Positions 42,427 through 50,740 of a stretch of 64,000 nucleotides of DNA are shown in pieces; positions within the stretch are counted from its first letter, which is position 1; each line of letters starts with the position of its first letter. The DNA is from Paraburkholderia lacunae (GTDB taxonomy: Bacteria > Pseudomonadota > Gammaproteobacteria > Burkholderiales > Burkholderiaceae): positions 186,001 to 250,000 of the forward strand of contig NZ_QHKS01000007.1 in NCBI RefSeq assembly GCF_003353175.1, written 5' to 3'. The notes under the pieces were generated by a model that saw nothing but the letters and a program-made list of their open reading frames with translations, searched no databases and was not told where the DNA came from. Both the position numbers and the translations under genes were made by a program.

Positions 42427-44916
42427 CTATGCGTTCGATTTCGACACACCTTCGAGTGCGAGACGCGCACCGGCAACGCGCTGATGCGCCCATTGCCGCC
42501 GCTCACGCGAGAGCGACTGATAGGCCGCTTCACGCAGCATCGGATGACGGAATGCATAGCAACCCGCGCCCGTCGCCACGATGAGCCGCGCTTGCAGCAG
42601 GGTGGTGAGCAGCGGCTCGATTTCGCCGACACTGCGCCCTGCCACGTCGGCGAGCAATGCGGCGGTGAAATCCCGGCCGCTCGCGGCAGCAAGCTGCGCC
42701 AATGGCTTGGCAGCGCCGGCGGAATCGATGCGCCCCATCAGCAACTCGTGCAGGCACGGCGGCACGGTGTTGGCCGGTAGGCGCTCGGCATTGGCCGCAG
42801 CACGCGCGAGCGCCACCAGGTAGAGCGGCACCCCGTCCGCACGCCTCGCGATTTGCGCCTCCGTGTCGGGCTCGAGCGCGGCGCCCTGCGTGAGTGTTGC
42901 GATCAGCTCCATACTCGATTCGGGCGACAACGGCTTGAGCTGGATGCGGGCAATTGCGGTGGTCGACGGCCACGGCACAGCAAAATCGTCGCGCCCCAGA
43001 AGTATCGGCAAGCGCCGATGCAGCGGTGCTTCAACCAGGCGCGCCACGAGTTGCAAGGTGCCGGGGTCGGCCCATTGCAGGTCATCGAGACAGATCAGGC
43101 CGCCGTCCGGCACGGCTTCTTCGAGTAACGCGAGCAGGTGAGCGACGATGGTTTCGACCTCAGGCGACGCGCCTTCGAGCCGGTTCGACCGGTCGCCGAA
43201 CACATCGCTCAAAGCTTCGAGCGCCGCTTGAGCGCGTGGGGTCTTCGGTACCGCGGCATCGCGAAGCCAGCGCCGGAACGGATGAAACGGCGTGGCCGCC
43301 AATTCGGGCCGGCAGCGCAATTCGAGCGCCGCCATGCCCCGGCTCTTCACAAATTGCCTGACCAGCGACGATTTTCCTGTCCCCGCGTCACCTGTCATCA
43401 GCAGTGCGCGCATGGATAGCTGAGCGCATTGGCGTAACGCATGGTCCAACTGTGTCAATTGCGTGTCGCGTCCGATCAGCGTGCCGCGCTCCTGCGCCGG
43501 CAGCGCGGCATCCAGAGGCATCGCCAGCAGCGCCTCTACTCGTTCGCCCGTGGAGGCATCGCTGACGAACACCTGACGCACGGCGCGGAAATCGCATTCC
43601 GGCAGCAGTTCGGCCGTCGCATCGCTCATGAGGACTTCGCCGGCACGCGCGCTATTGGCGAGCAAGCCGACGATGCGCGTCAGCCGGCAACCGAGATCCG
43701 GCTGATTCTCGTGGGCAGCACTCAGCGTCAGCCCGGTATGGATGCCGAACACAATGTCGACGCTGCCGCGCTCGGGCGCACCGGCCGCCCCGTCTGCCCT
43801 GATCGAATCGCGGCATTCGAGTGCGGCTGTCACGGCCTGGCGAACGGCACCTTCATGGGTGACCGGAAAGCCGAAGTACGCGAACATCCCGCCACCCGGC
43901 GCGTGCACGATGTAGCCGCCCGCGGCCTGCAGGATCGTTTCACAGCGCTTGCGCGGCGCCACGAGCGCGGCGGCCCAGCTATCCGGATCGTCGCAGCGCG
44001 GCACGGTCAGCTGACAATACGCGACCGTGATCTGGCGACGCTCCGCCACCTCGGCAAACATCGGCGCGACCGGGAGCGTCGGCGTCGCGACGAGCGCCAG
44101 CGTGTCGCGGTGCGGCGGCACGTCGAGCGCGGCCCGGCAGTGTTCGAGTTCGGCTTGCGCCTCGCTCCGGCGGCCGGCGCGCATCAGCAAACCGATCAGC
44201 AACTGCCACGCGGATTCATCCCAAGGCTCCTCGACCGTCAGGCGGCGAGCGTGGGCCGCCGCGCGGGTGAACTCGCCCTGCTGCGCAAATCCTTCCGTGA
44301 GAAACCGCCGCAAGCGCGAGATCGCACAACGGTAAGCGACGCGACGCGCATCCATCCAGCGTTCGAACTCACCGGCGTCGTCGATCTGGATATCGGCGAG
44401 GAATTCCCCCCGGTAGAGCGCCGCGGTTTCCGACAACGCTTCGAGCCGTTCCGGCGCTGCGTCCGCGGCGGCCTCCGCAAGCCGGTCGTCGGACGGCAAC
44501 TCGCCAATCGCCAAAGACAACGCATGAACGTCGACCCACGGCAGCGCGTCCGGCCGCAGGCAAAGCAGATCACGATGAATCTCGAAGCATTCTTCGCCGA
44601 GCGCCGCTTTCACGTCGAACAGGATGCGTTTGAGCTTGCGCCTGCCGCTTCCTGGTTCTTCGCCAGGCCAAAGCAATTCGGCCAGCCAATCGCGTGAATG
44701 CGCAGCCCCCGGTTGCGACACGAGCCACGCGAGCAGTGCGCGCGACTTGTGATACTTCAGCGGCAGTACGGTGTCGCCACGTTCGATGCGCATCGGCCCC
44801 AGCAACGCGATGCGATTTGCATGCGGCACCGCCAGTTCGTCGCTGTGCGCGCGATAAGGCTGAAGCAGCGGCAACACCGCCGGCTGCCCTGCCGGATTCG
44901 ATTCGATCACGAGCAT
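42427..44916 (-). CDS. SARP-type transcriptional activator with degenerate cyclase and STAND-like NTPase domains
   Basis: An 829-residue regulator. Residues 35-125 form an OmpR/SARP-type winged helix, and about 130-275 a bacterial transcriptional activation domain (DVHALSLAIGELP, WQLLIGLLMRAGRR). Residues 293-460 resemble a class III adenylate cyclase, but the two metal-binding Asp positions are lost: VAYCQLT replaces the first, and HAPGGGMFAYFG lacks the second. Then comes an NTPase with Walker A GDAGTGKS (509-516) and Walker B LICLDDLQWAD, and an AAA/TPR-like end. It likely activates T6SS and tps genes through the GGAAACG pairs in response to a ligand. No clear ribosome site precedes ATG 44916. 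Confidence 0.8.
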   Translation of the reverse strand: MLVIESNPAGQPAVLPLLQPYRAHSDELAVPHANRIALLGPMRIERGDTVLPLKYHKSRALLAWLVSQPGAAHSRDWLAELLWPGEEPGSGRRKLKRILFDVKAALGEECFEIHRDLLCLRPDALPWVDVHALSLAIGELPSDDRLAEAAADAAPERLEALSETAALYRGEFLADIQIDDAGEFERWMDARRVAYRCAISRLRRFLTEGFAQQGEFTRAAAHARRLTVEEPWDESAWQLLIGLLMRAGRRSEAQAELEHCRAALDVPPHRDTLALVATPTLPVAPMFAEVAERRQITVAYCQLTVPRCDDPDSWAAALVAPRKRCETILQAAGGYIVHAPGGGMFAYFGFPVTHEGAVRQAVTAALECRDSIRADGAAGAPERGSVDIVFGIHTGLTLSAAHENQPDLGCRLTRIVGLLANSARAGEVLMSDATAELLPECDFRAVRQVFVSDASTGERVEALLAMPLDAALPAQERGTLIGRDTQLTQLDHALRQCAQLSMRALLMTGDAGTGKSSLVRQFVKSRGMAALELRCRPELAATPFHPFRRWLRDAAVPKTPRAQAALEALSDVFGDRSNRLEGASPEVETIVAHLLALLEEAVPDGGLICLDDLQWADPGTLQLVARLVEAPLHRRLPILLGRDDFAVPWPSTTAIARIQLKPLSPESSMELIATLTQGAALEPDTEAQIARRADGVPLYLVALARAAANAERLPANTVPPCLHELLMGRIDSAGAAKPLAQLAAASGRDFTAALLADVAGRSVGEIEPLLTTLLQARLIVATGAGCYAFRHPMLREAAYQSLSRERRQWAHQRVAGARLALEGVSKSNA

Positions 44917-45352
44917 GTCGTGTCCGCCCCCGCCGTACGGCGCCTCTCAGCTCGCCGCCGGACTGGATGCCTGCTCCAGTTAATTGTGGATGAACTCACC
45001 CTGGGTCGGCGCCCCGGGTTAGCGGTCTTTGCTATTTGCTATTAAGTACTGGCAGGAGAATCGAATCCCGGCTGGGAAGGTCCATTTCTTTTCCCCATGG
45101 TCGGCAAGATTTCTAGTACCCCTTGTGCGGCCCGACCCGCATGCCCGCTCGCGACAAGGATATTTAACAAATAATAATCATCACACTAATACAAAGTCCG
45201 CGCTTGATTTGTAGGTCAGGCCGGCCTATGGCTGCGCTCGCAACGCTCGCTGCAACCCGCCCAGCCGCGGCCGGCCGCGGCCGGAAAGGCGGCGGCCGGA
45301 AAGGCGGCGGCGGCCCTCGCGCGATCCATCCACGCCGTCATGCCAGCTCCGC
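44917..45352. other. Intergenic region between the SARP-type gene and the luxR gene
   Basis: No credible gene. It holds an AT-rich stretch (about 45160-45205) that could carry the regulator's promoter, a 10-bp palindrome AGGCCGGCCT near 45215, and a tandem 15-bp repeat (GGCCGGAAAGGCGGC, two copies, 45279-45308) just after the luxR 3' end. A short plus-strand frame across the repeat is low-complexity and not convincing. Confidence 0.55.
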
Positions 45353-46444
45353 TTACCGGCTCATCCCGGCGCGTGTGCCGCCGCTCAGCACCCCCAGATC
45401 GCGCGCTGCCTTTGCCGCTTCGCTAATGTGACGAACCCGTAGTTTCTCGACGATTTCCGGATATACCCTTCGGTGTACCTGGTTTTCAGAAAGCTTCAGT
45501 GCCTGCGCGATAGGCGCGGCCGCCATGCCGCGGCTCAACATCCGCAGGACTTCGATATCGCGCGCGGAGAGCTTGTATTCGTCGGTCGCCGCACGCGCAC
45601 GCGCCTCGGCACGCCACTCCACCAATTCGGCCGCCAGCACCCGCAGCGTATGACGCCGCCTCAGCATCAGATCCCGGTTTCCCGCTTCGCTCATGCCGGC
45701 GACCAGCAGGTACCCGACGAAAGACTCGCCCGCTGTGCGCGCCGGCGAAATCACGCCGCCGGCAAAGCCTGCCTCGGCAAATGCGTCGAATGCCTGACGT
45801 TGCCCGGCACTGCGAATCTCGAGCTGATCGCTGGAGGACGGCCCGCTGTTCGAGCGCGCGTACTCCAGAAACAGGTCGTTCATGTACCAGCGCCGCTGCA
45901 CGAACTTTTGCAGCAACGAGAAGCAGCCTTCCGACATGAAGTGACACCAGCTGATGCCCTGCTCCCGATTGGAGAGCTGATACGAAGCGAAGATGTACTT
46001 CGCCGGCGCTTGCCCACGCTGGGCGAGTACGCTCGATACGAGATGCGCGAGCCTGGGTTCGCTGCGCGTCGCGCGGATCGAATCAAGGTTGCTCGCCCCC
46101 ATTTGCAAGGTCCTGCCAGTCGTTTCGGTGCGCTCGCGCAGCAACCGGTGATGGCGCTCAAAAGTGCGCTGATACGCGACCCGTAGCACGTCACGATGAG
46201 GATCGGCGGCGACTGCTTGCATCAAGTCATCTGCCGAGCGAATCCGCGTTGAAATGGTGATGCACATGCCATCGGGTTGCACGAGTTGCCGTTCGATCAG
46301 CTGTCCATCGGGGCCGGCCATCAGCGCTAGCCGCAGCCGCTCTTTCGCCGCCCAGGCGGTCTCAACGAACTCCAGGTCCACGGTACAAGGTCCCCTTTCG
46401 CCGTGCCGGAAGACGCGGGAAGTCCAGCGTTGCCTGAAAGTCAT
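45353..46444 (-). CDS. LuxR-family transcriptional regulator
   Basis: A 363-residue protein with a C-terminal LuxR/FixJ helix-turn-helix (about 290-350: YKLSARDIEVLRMLSRGM, then APIAQALKLSENQVHRRVY). The long N-terminal part (1-280) could be a ligand-binding domain but lacks the hallmark residues I would need to call an acyl-homoserine-lactone binder. No luxI-type gene is in the window. It might help control the adjacent SARP-type gene; this is only positional. The ATG at 46444 lacks a visible ribosome site, so the start is uncertain. Confidence 0.75.
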   Translation of the reverse strand: MTFRQRWTSRVFRHGERGPCTVDLEFVETAWAAKERLRLALMAGPDGQLIERQLVQPDGMCITISTRIRSADDLMQAVAADPHRDVLRVAYQRTFERHHRLLRERTETTGRTLQMGASNLDSIRATRSEPRLAHLVSSVLAQRGQAPAKYIFASYQLSNREQGISWCHFMSEGCFSLLQKFVQRRWYMNDLFLEYARSNSGPSSSDQLEIRSAGQRQAFDAFAEAGFAGGVISPARTAGESFVGYLLVAGMSEAGNRDLMLRRRHTLRVLAAELVEWRAEARARAATDEYKLSARDIEVLRMLSRGMAAAPIAQALKLSENQVHRRVYPEIVEKLRVRHISEAAKAARDLGVLSGGTRAGMSR

Positions 46445-46553
46445 GTGTCCGCAGCCACGGGGGCGCCGCGGGGGCGCTGCTTTGATGCAGGCAACACATG
46501 GACGCGCTATATGCTTATTGCCACCTTATGTCACTCATACGTTCGTTTTTTCA

Positions 46554-46850
46554 TCAGTCGTTGAACGATGCGGTCTGTCGTGACGTTAGTGCAAAGCGCC
46601 GCAATAGAACATACCTGGAAATGAGTATTTTGAGGTCGCTTCTGAATCCCGTTCGACGTCCGGCCTTGACACACAAGGCGCGCAGATCATCGGCGGTGAT
46701 TTCGTCGAGTCGCCGGTTCTGGAAAGTCGGCAGGATGCCCCGACCGACGATGCTCTTGCGCATCGCCTTCGTGCTGTCGGCCATCCGGGCGCCGGCAAGC
46801 CATTGCGCGCTCACGCCGTCAAAGGTCCTGGCGGTGGTCAGCCGGCGGTT
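46554..46850 (-). pseudogene. Phage-type tyrosine integrase remnant
   Basis: The minus-strand frame open from 46850 reads RTFDGVSAQWLAGARMADSTKAMRKSIV and on to LDEITADDLRALCVKAG (segments quoted in part), which is the core-binding region of P4-like integrases. After about position 46660 the resemblance ends, and the catalytic domain with its Arg-His-Arg-Tyr is absent. The N-terminal Arm domain is missing too, as a TAG lies directly upstream. It is a dead fragment marking an earlier island. Confidence 0.65.
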
Positions 46851-46870
46851 CTATCGCCAACCTGTTCCGC

Positions 46871-46920
46871 TGGCCGGCGATAGTCACCGATAGCTACCGA
46901 TGGCTACCGATAGCTGCCGC
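46871..46920. repeat. Short tandem 10-bp repeats (TAGCTACCGA type)
   Basis: Five consecutive decamers, TGGCCGGCGA, TAGTCACCGA, TAGCTACCGA, TGGCTACCGA and TAGCTGCCGC, repeat with a strict 10-bp period; related CGATA pieces recur at about 46964-46982 and 47071-47092. The repeat unit equals one helical turn, so it might be a protein-binding array, or simple slippage next to the integrase remnant. Confidence 0.5.
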
Positions 46921-47417
46921 GACGTATTTCTTTTATAAATCAAAACGTTATTGCAGTTTTTCGATAGCAGACGATAGTCCCCGAAGGACGCGGTTTCACT
47001 CTCACTCGATGGTTAATCGCATGCCGCAAACCCACCTAGGACGTCCCTCCGGCTCCCGTTGCGTCCACCGATACCGTCAGCGATACCGATATTCCTTCCT
47101 TGAATTCAACAGCACCCGGAGACCGGCGCTGGTGAGACTGCTTCGCACTGCGGACCGGCCGTTACCTTCGCCGTCGCGCGCTGCGATCCTGCCATCCGGA
47201 TTCCTCAAATGCTCGCTTGACTATGCATGCGCTGGCAGGTAAGCGAACCTGCGCTATCGGGCAAGCGTGACCTGGGCTGTCGGCGATATTGTTGTCTCGC
47301 CCCGCAAAGCCTGCCGCCCCCTTTGGGGCAAGGCAATATCAGCAACCGTTTTGCATGGGACCGGTCGCATCGATGTTCCATATACTGTGAAGAATTAGAT
47401 CTTCGAGGGGGTTGCTC

Positions 47418-47498
47418 ATGGCTAACCCGTCGCGCGTCAGCGTCGCCGTTCTTGACGACTATCAGAACCGCCCGGAAGTTGTATCAAACGTTCCATGA
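47418..47498 (+). pseudogene. 5' stub of a D-2-hydroxyacid dehydrogenase gene
   Basis: A 26-codon frame begins with GAGGGG 8-9 nt before ATG and reads MANPSRVSVAVLDDYQNR, the typical N-terminus of the D-isomer 2-hydroxyacid dehydrogenase family, then turns into unrelated codons and a TGA. A TATACT box at 47381-47386 lies at promoter distance. The control region and first codons remain while the rest of the gene has been deleted, which brings the promoter next to the MaoC-like gene at 47606. Confidence 0.6.
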
Positions 47499-47605
47499 CG
47501 ACTCTGTACGCAACATCGTCGAAATGTCCAGACCGAAGGGAGCGTTCGTCCGCCTGAATTCGAGGCCACGCAGGTCGTGCAACAACCGGTTTCAAGGAGC
47601 ACTTC

Positions 47606-48100
47606 ATGAATGTCAACCCACCATCCTCAGATCCAAAGGACACGCTCATGAGTCAGGCGACGCTCTATTTCGACGACCTCAAGATCGGCGACACCTTCAC
47701 CACCGGTACGTATGAAGTCAGCGCTGCCGACATAAAGCGCTTTGCCGCGGAGTTCGATCCGCAGCCGTTCCACCTCGACGATGAAGCCGCGCGCGACACG
47801 ATGTTCGGTGGGCTCGCCGCGAGCGGCTGGCATACCGCGGCGATCACGATGCGTCTACTCGTCTCCGGTGGCCCGAAGCTCGCCAACGGCGTGCTCGGCG
47901 CCGGCGGCGAGATCGAATGGAAGATGCCGACGCGTCCCGGCGACGTGCTGCATGTCGAAAGCGAAGTCGCAGAGCTGATCCCGTCCCGTTCGCGAACCGA
48001 TCGCGGAATGCTCGTACTGCGCTCCAGAACAATCAATCAACGTGGCGAAGTCGTGCAGAGCCTGAACGCAAAACTGATCGTCGCGCGCCGGCCCGCGTAA
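47606..48100 (+). CDS. MaoC-family dehydratase (enoyl-CoA hydratase 2 fold)
   Basis: A 164-residue hot-dog-fold protein. The active-site hydratase motif is recognisable as FAAEFDPQPFHLDDEAA, with Asp and His in the usual positions, followed by GGLAASGWHTAA. Such proteins hydrate enoyl-CoA thioesters. ATG at 47606 has AAGGAG at 6 nt; ATG at 47648 (MSQATLYFDDLKIGD) also has AAAGGA and gives the more usual length. It may now be transcribed from the promoter of the deleted dehydrogenase gene, and it converges on the SDR gene at 48196. Confidence 0.85.
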   Translation: MNVNPPSSDPKDTLMSQATLYFDDLKIGDTFTTGTYEVSAADIKRFAAEFDPQPFHLDDEAARDTMFGGLAASGWHTAAITMRLLVSGGPKLANGVLGAGGEIEWKMPTRPGDVLHVESEVAELIPSRSRTDRGMLVLRSRTINQRGEVVQSLNAKLIVARRPA

Positions 48101-48195
48101 CGGCGAACACCCAATACGTTCATCGGGCGCTCGCACCGGGCATCTGAGGACGATTTCCGCGTTAAAGATCCTGCGCGCCATCCAGGCGTGGCAGT

Positions 48196-49146
48196 TCAAT
48201 TGTCGGCGAGTGCCCGCGTGACCAGCGCTTCAAGAGTGCCGTCGTGCTGGAAGCCGGCCTCGACCGCGCGCCGGTCGATCAGCGGCGGCTGACTGCCAAA
48301 CAGCCGCTCGATCGATTCGTCGGGGGCATAGTCGATCTGCGCAGAGCCGAATCGATCCACCAGCGCATCGACAATGGTTTGCACTTCGAGCCGCAGCACC
48401 GGGGGCGTCCACACACGTTGGGCTTGCAGACCATCGGCAGGCAGGCGCGCGGCATGCAGCAGGTTGTCGACGCAACACGCACGCGACATCCACCATGCGG
48501 TTGCCGACGGCGAGACCGGACACGTATAACGCAGGCCGAGTTGCGCGGCGCGGAAGATCGCGCTCATGAAGGCCGAGCCATGCCCGGTCGACAGGCCCGG
48601 CCGCGCGACGATCCCCGGCAGGCGCAGCGACCGGCCATCGAGCTTGCCGCGGCGTGTCCAATCCGCCAGAACCTGTTCGCCGACCAGCTTGTGCACGCCG
48701 TAGCTCGTCGTCGGCCTCGGGAGAGTGTGCTCGTCCATCCGCGGCGGGAGCGGCGCGCCATACACGGCCACACTGCTGGCGAAGACGACTCGCGCCACCC
48801 GCGAATGCGCTTGTGTCTGTTGCGCGAGCCGCTCGAACAACGCCAGCGTGGCGTATAGATTGATGCGCTCGCCGAGCGCATGATCGGCTTCGGCCTGGGC
48901 ACCGGGCACGCTTGCCAGATGAAAGACGATATCGACGGGTTCCGATAGCAATGCGTCAAGCGTAGGCGGCGCACCGAAATCACCGGCGAAGAACCTGACG
49001 CGAGAATCCGCGGAAAATGCGTCGGCTTTCTGGTCGACCAACAGCAGTTGCGTTACATCGTCGGCGTGAACAACGCCTTCATTCAATAGCCGCCGAACCA
49101 GAGCGCTGCCGACAAAACCATTGGCGCCTGTTACCAGGACTCTCAT
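48196..49146 (-). CDS. NAD-dependent epimerase/dehydratase-type SDR (DenD-like)
   Basis: A 316-residue extended short-chain dehydrogenase with GANGFVG (7-13), Ser124/125 and the catalytic YGVHK (Tyr149, Lys153). Overall pattern, including RLPGIVARPGLSTG and the CCVDNLLHAA segment, resembles D-erythronate dehydrogenases (DenD). It is the last gene of the catabolic operon and overlaps the FAH gene by ATGA. In this setting it probably oxidises a hydroxy-acid intermediate; the substrate is unknown. Confidence 0.8.
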   Translation of the reverse strand: MRVLVTGANGFVGSALVRRLLNEGVVHADDVTQLLLVDQKADAFSADSRVRFFAGDFGAPPTLDALLSEPVDIVFHLASVPGAQAEADHALGERINLYATLALFERLAQQTQAHSRVARVVFASSVAVYGAPLPPRMDEHTLPRPTTSYGVHKLVGEQVLADWTRRGKLDGRSLRLPGIVARPGLSTGHGSAFMSAIFRAAQLGLRYTCPVSPSATAWWMSRACCVDNLLHAARLPADGLQAQRVWTPPVLRLEVQTIVDALVDRFGSAQIDYAPDESIERLFGSQPPLIDRRAVEAGFQHDGTLEALVTRALADN

Positions 49147-50147
49147 CGTTGCGCCTCGCCGTTGCTTGCAATCGCCGCTGGCACGACACGCTGATCGATG
49201 ACGCCAAAAGGCGCGCCGCCTTCCGCGTCACGCGCCGTCATCCTGACCCGATCGCCGAAGCGCATGAAAGCAGTCCTGGCCTGCCCCTCATCGACGATCT
49301 CGATCACGCGGCGCTCGGCAATGCATGCCGACCCTGCCGCGCGGTCGACATTCGATACGGTGCCCGAACCGATGATGGTCCCCGCGGACAGCCTGCGCGT
49401 GCGCGCCGCGTGTGCGATGAGTTCGCCAAAACCAAAGTTCATCTCGCCGCCGCATGGGTGCCCAAACCATTGCCCATTCCACTCGACATGCAATCGCAGT
49501 TGCACGCGACCATCGCGCCATTCGTTACCCAACTCGTCAGGCGTGAGCGCGACGGGAGCGAAGCTGGTGGAAGGCTTGGCTTGCAGAAAACCGAATCCGC
49601 TCCTCATTTCCCGTGGTCCGAACCCGCGCAGGCTCCAGTCGTTGATCTGCACGACAAGACGAATATGCTTCACTGCATCGGTCGCCGATACGCCCATCGG
49701 CACGCCGTCGACTATCACGCCGAACTCGCCTTCGAAGTCGATGCCATCGCGCTCGTCCGGCAGCGGCACGTCATCGGTCGGACCGAGAAAGTCGTCGCTC
49801 GCGCCCTGGTACATGACCGGCACCGTGTCGAACTCGGGAATAGGCGGCGTGTTGAATGCACGCTCCATCAAGCGGCCATGATTCAGGAACGCAGAACCAT
49901 CGCACCATTGAGGACTGCGCGGCAACGGCGCGGCGCACCTACTCGCGTCGAACGGGAAAGCGTCGGCCACACGACCGTCATTCAACTCTTCGTAAAGCCT
50001 TTGCAATTGAGATGCAACATCGGTCCACTGTTCAATCGCAGCGAGCATGGTGTCGGCAATCCCCGTTGCCTTCGCGGCATGACGGCGGTCGCGCGAGACG
50101 ACGAGCAAAGTGCCGTCGCGACGACCGCGCAAAGTGGCAAGTTTCAT
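49143..50147 (-). CDS. Fumarylacetoacetate hydrolase-family protein
   Basis: A 334-residue FAH-fold enzyme, a metal-dependent class that cleaves or hydrates products of aromatic ring cleavage. The metal-binding acidic residues are in DFEGEFGVIVDG and NDWSLRGF; SGTVSNVDRAAG lies toward the end. Length and N-terminus (MKLATLRG-RDGTLLVVSRD) match FAA hydrolase relatives with an N-terminal extension. ATG at 50147 overlaps the cupin stop as ATGA, and its own stop overlaps the SDR start the same way. Confidence 0.88.
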   Translation of the reverse strand: MKLATLRGRRDGTLLVVSRDRRHAAKATGIADTMLAAIEQWTDVASQLQRLYEELNDGRVADAFPFDASRCAAPLPRSPQWCDGSAFLNHGRLMERAFNTPPIPEFDTVPVMYQGASDDFLGPTDDVPLPDERDGIDFEGEFGVIVDGVPMGVSATDAVKHIRLVVQINDWSLRGFGPREMRSGFGFLQAKPSTSFAPVALTPDELGNEWRDGRVQLRLHVEWNGQWFGHPCGGEMNFGFGELIAHAARTRRLSAGTIIGSGTVSNVDRAAGSACIAERRVIEIVDEGQARTAFMRFGDRVRMTARDAEGGAPFGVIDQRVVPAAIASNGEAQR

Positions 50148-50740
50148 CGTGTTTCCGTCTCCACAGGCAGGTTGAGCGCCGTGGCAATGGCGCTGTCGTA
50201 GGTACCATCGACAAGCACAAACAACATCCGGCACACGCGGTTCGAGCGGTTGGCCCACGCGTGATTGGTGCCGCGCTGGATCACGACGCTCCCCGGCGCG
50301 AGCGCCACTTCGCCCTCGTCGAGAATCAACGTCATTTCGCCATCGATCACGACGCCGTAGTCGATCGACTCCGTGCGATGCATCAGCGGATGCGGAGAAT
50401 CCCCTTGCACCGTCGACACATCGGCGTCGCCCGTCTCGCTGAACGCGGCGTGCATCTTCGACGCGCCGTGCGCGAGAAACTCCTGCGTATCCGGTGGTAT
50501 GTCGACGAAACGGAAGCGCGTACCCAGTTTCGGAGGCGGCAGCATCAAGGGTCCGACGGTTGGGTCCGGCTCGTTGTCCACGCGAGCCGGGCTGCCTGCG
50601 GTCGACCAGACCTCATGGAATACCGTGCCGGGAATAGCCTGGATTTCGACCACGGTCTGCAATGGTCCATCCGACGCGACGACGGCGCGTCCGCGCGCGT
50701 CGTGGCCCGTGACGATCCGGCGAATGGGTGGCAAGCTCAT
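50144..50740 (-). CDS. Cupin-domain protein
   Basis: A 198-residue protein with one cupin barrel in the C-terminal half. The segment HPLMHRTESIDYGVVIDGEMTL carries the His/Glu pattern, and VVIQRGTNHAWANRSNRVCRM carries the second His, so a metal site is likely (motifs given in part). Similar cupins accompany cyclase-type hydrolases in aromatic degradation clusters; the reaction is not established. ATG at 50740 overlaps the cyclase stop as ATGA. Confidence 0.8.
   Translation of the reverse strand: MSLPPIRRIVTGHDARGRAVVASDGPLQTVVEIQAIPGTVFHEVWSTAGSPARVDNEPDPTVGPLMLPPPKLGTRFRFVDIPPDTQEFLAHGASKMHAAFSETGDADVSTVQGDSPHPLMHRTESIDYGVVIDGEMTLILDEGEVALAPGSVVIQRGTNHAWANRSNRVCRMLFVLVDGTYDSAIATALNLPVETETR

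Larger units (their letters stand above)
46445..47605. other. Gene-poor stretch with remnants and short repeats
   Basis: No intact gene in 1.16 kb. It contains a truncated integrase, 10-bp repeats, an AT-rich patch (46921-46975) and the 5' end of a lost dehydrogenase gene. A CCCC-TTT-GGGG mini-hairpin lies near 47320. The mix suggests past insertion and deletion. Confidence 0.6.

Noticed and set aside
45053-45080. tRNA T-arm-like sequence (TTCGATT loop on the minus strand)
   Set aside because: The flanking five bases do not pair, and no anticodon arm or acceptor stem can be drawn.
45204-45431. 75-codon plus-strand frame across the 15-bp repeat
   Set aside because: Low-complexity Arg/Gly product, no ribosome site, and overlap with the 3' end of luxR.
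47009-47715. Plus-strand frames of 77 and 162 codons around the remnant region
   Set aside because: They run across unrelated segments, including the dehydrogenase stub and the maoC-like gene in other frames, and look like noise.
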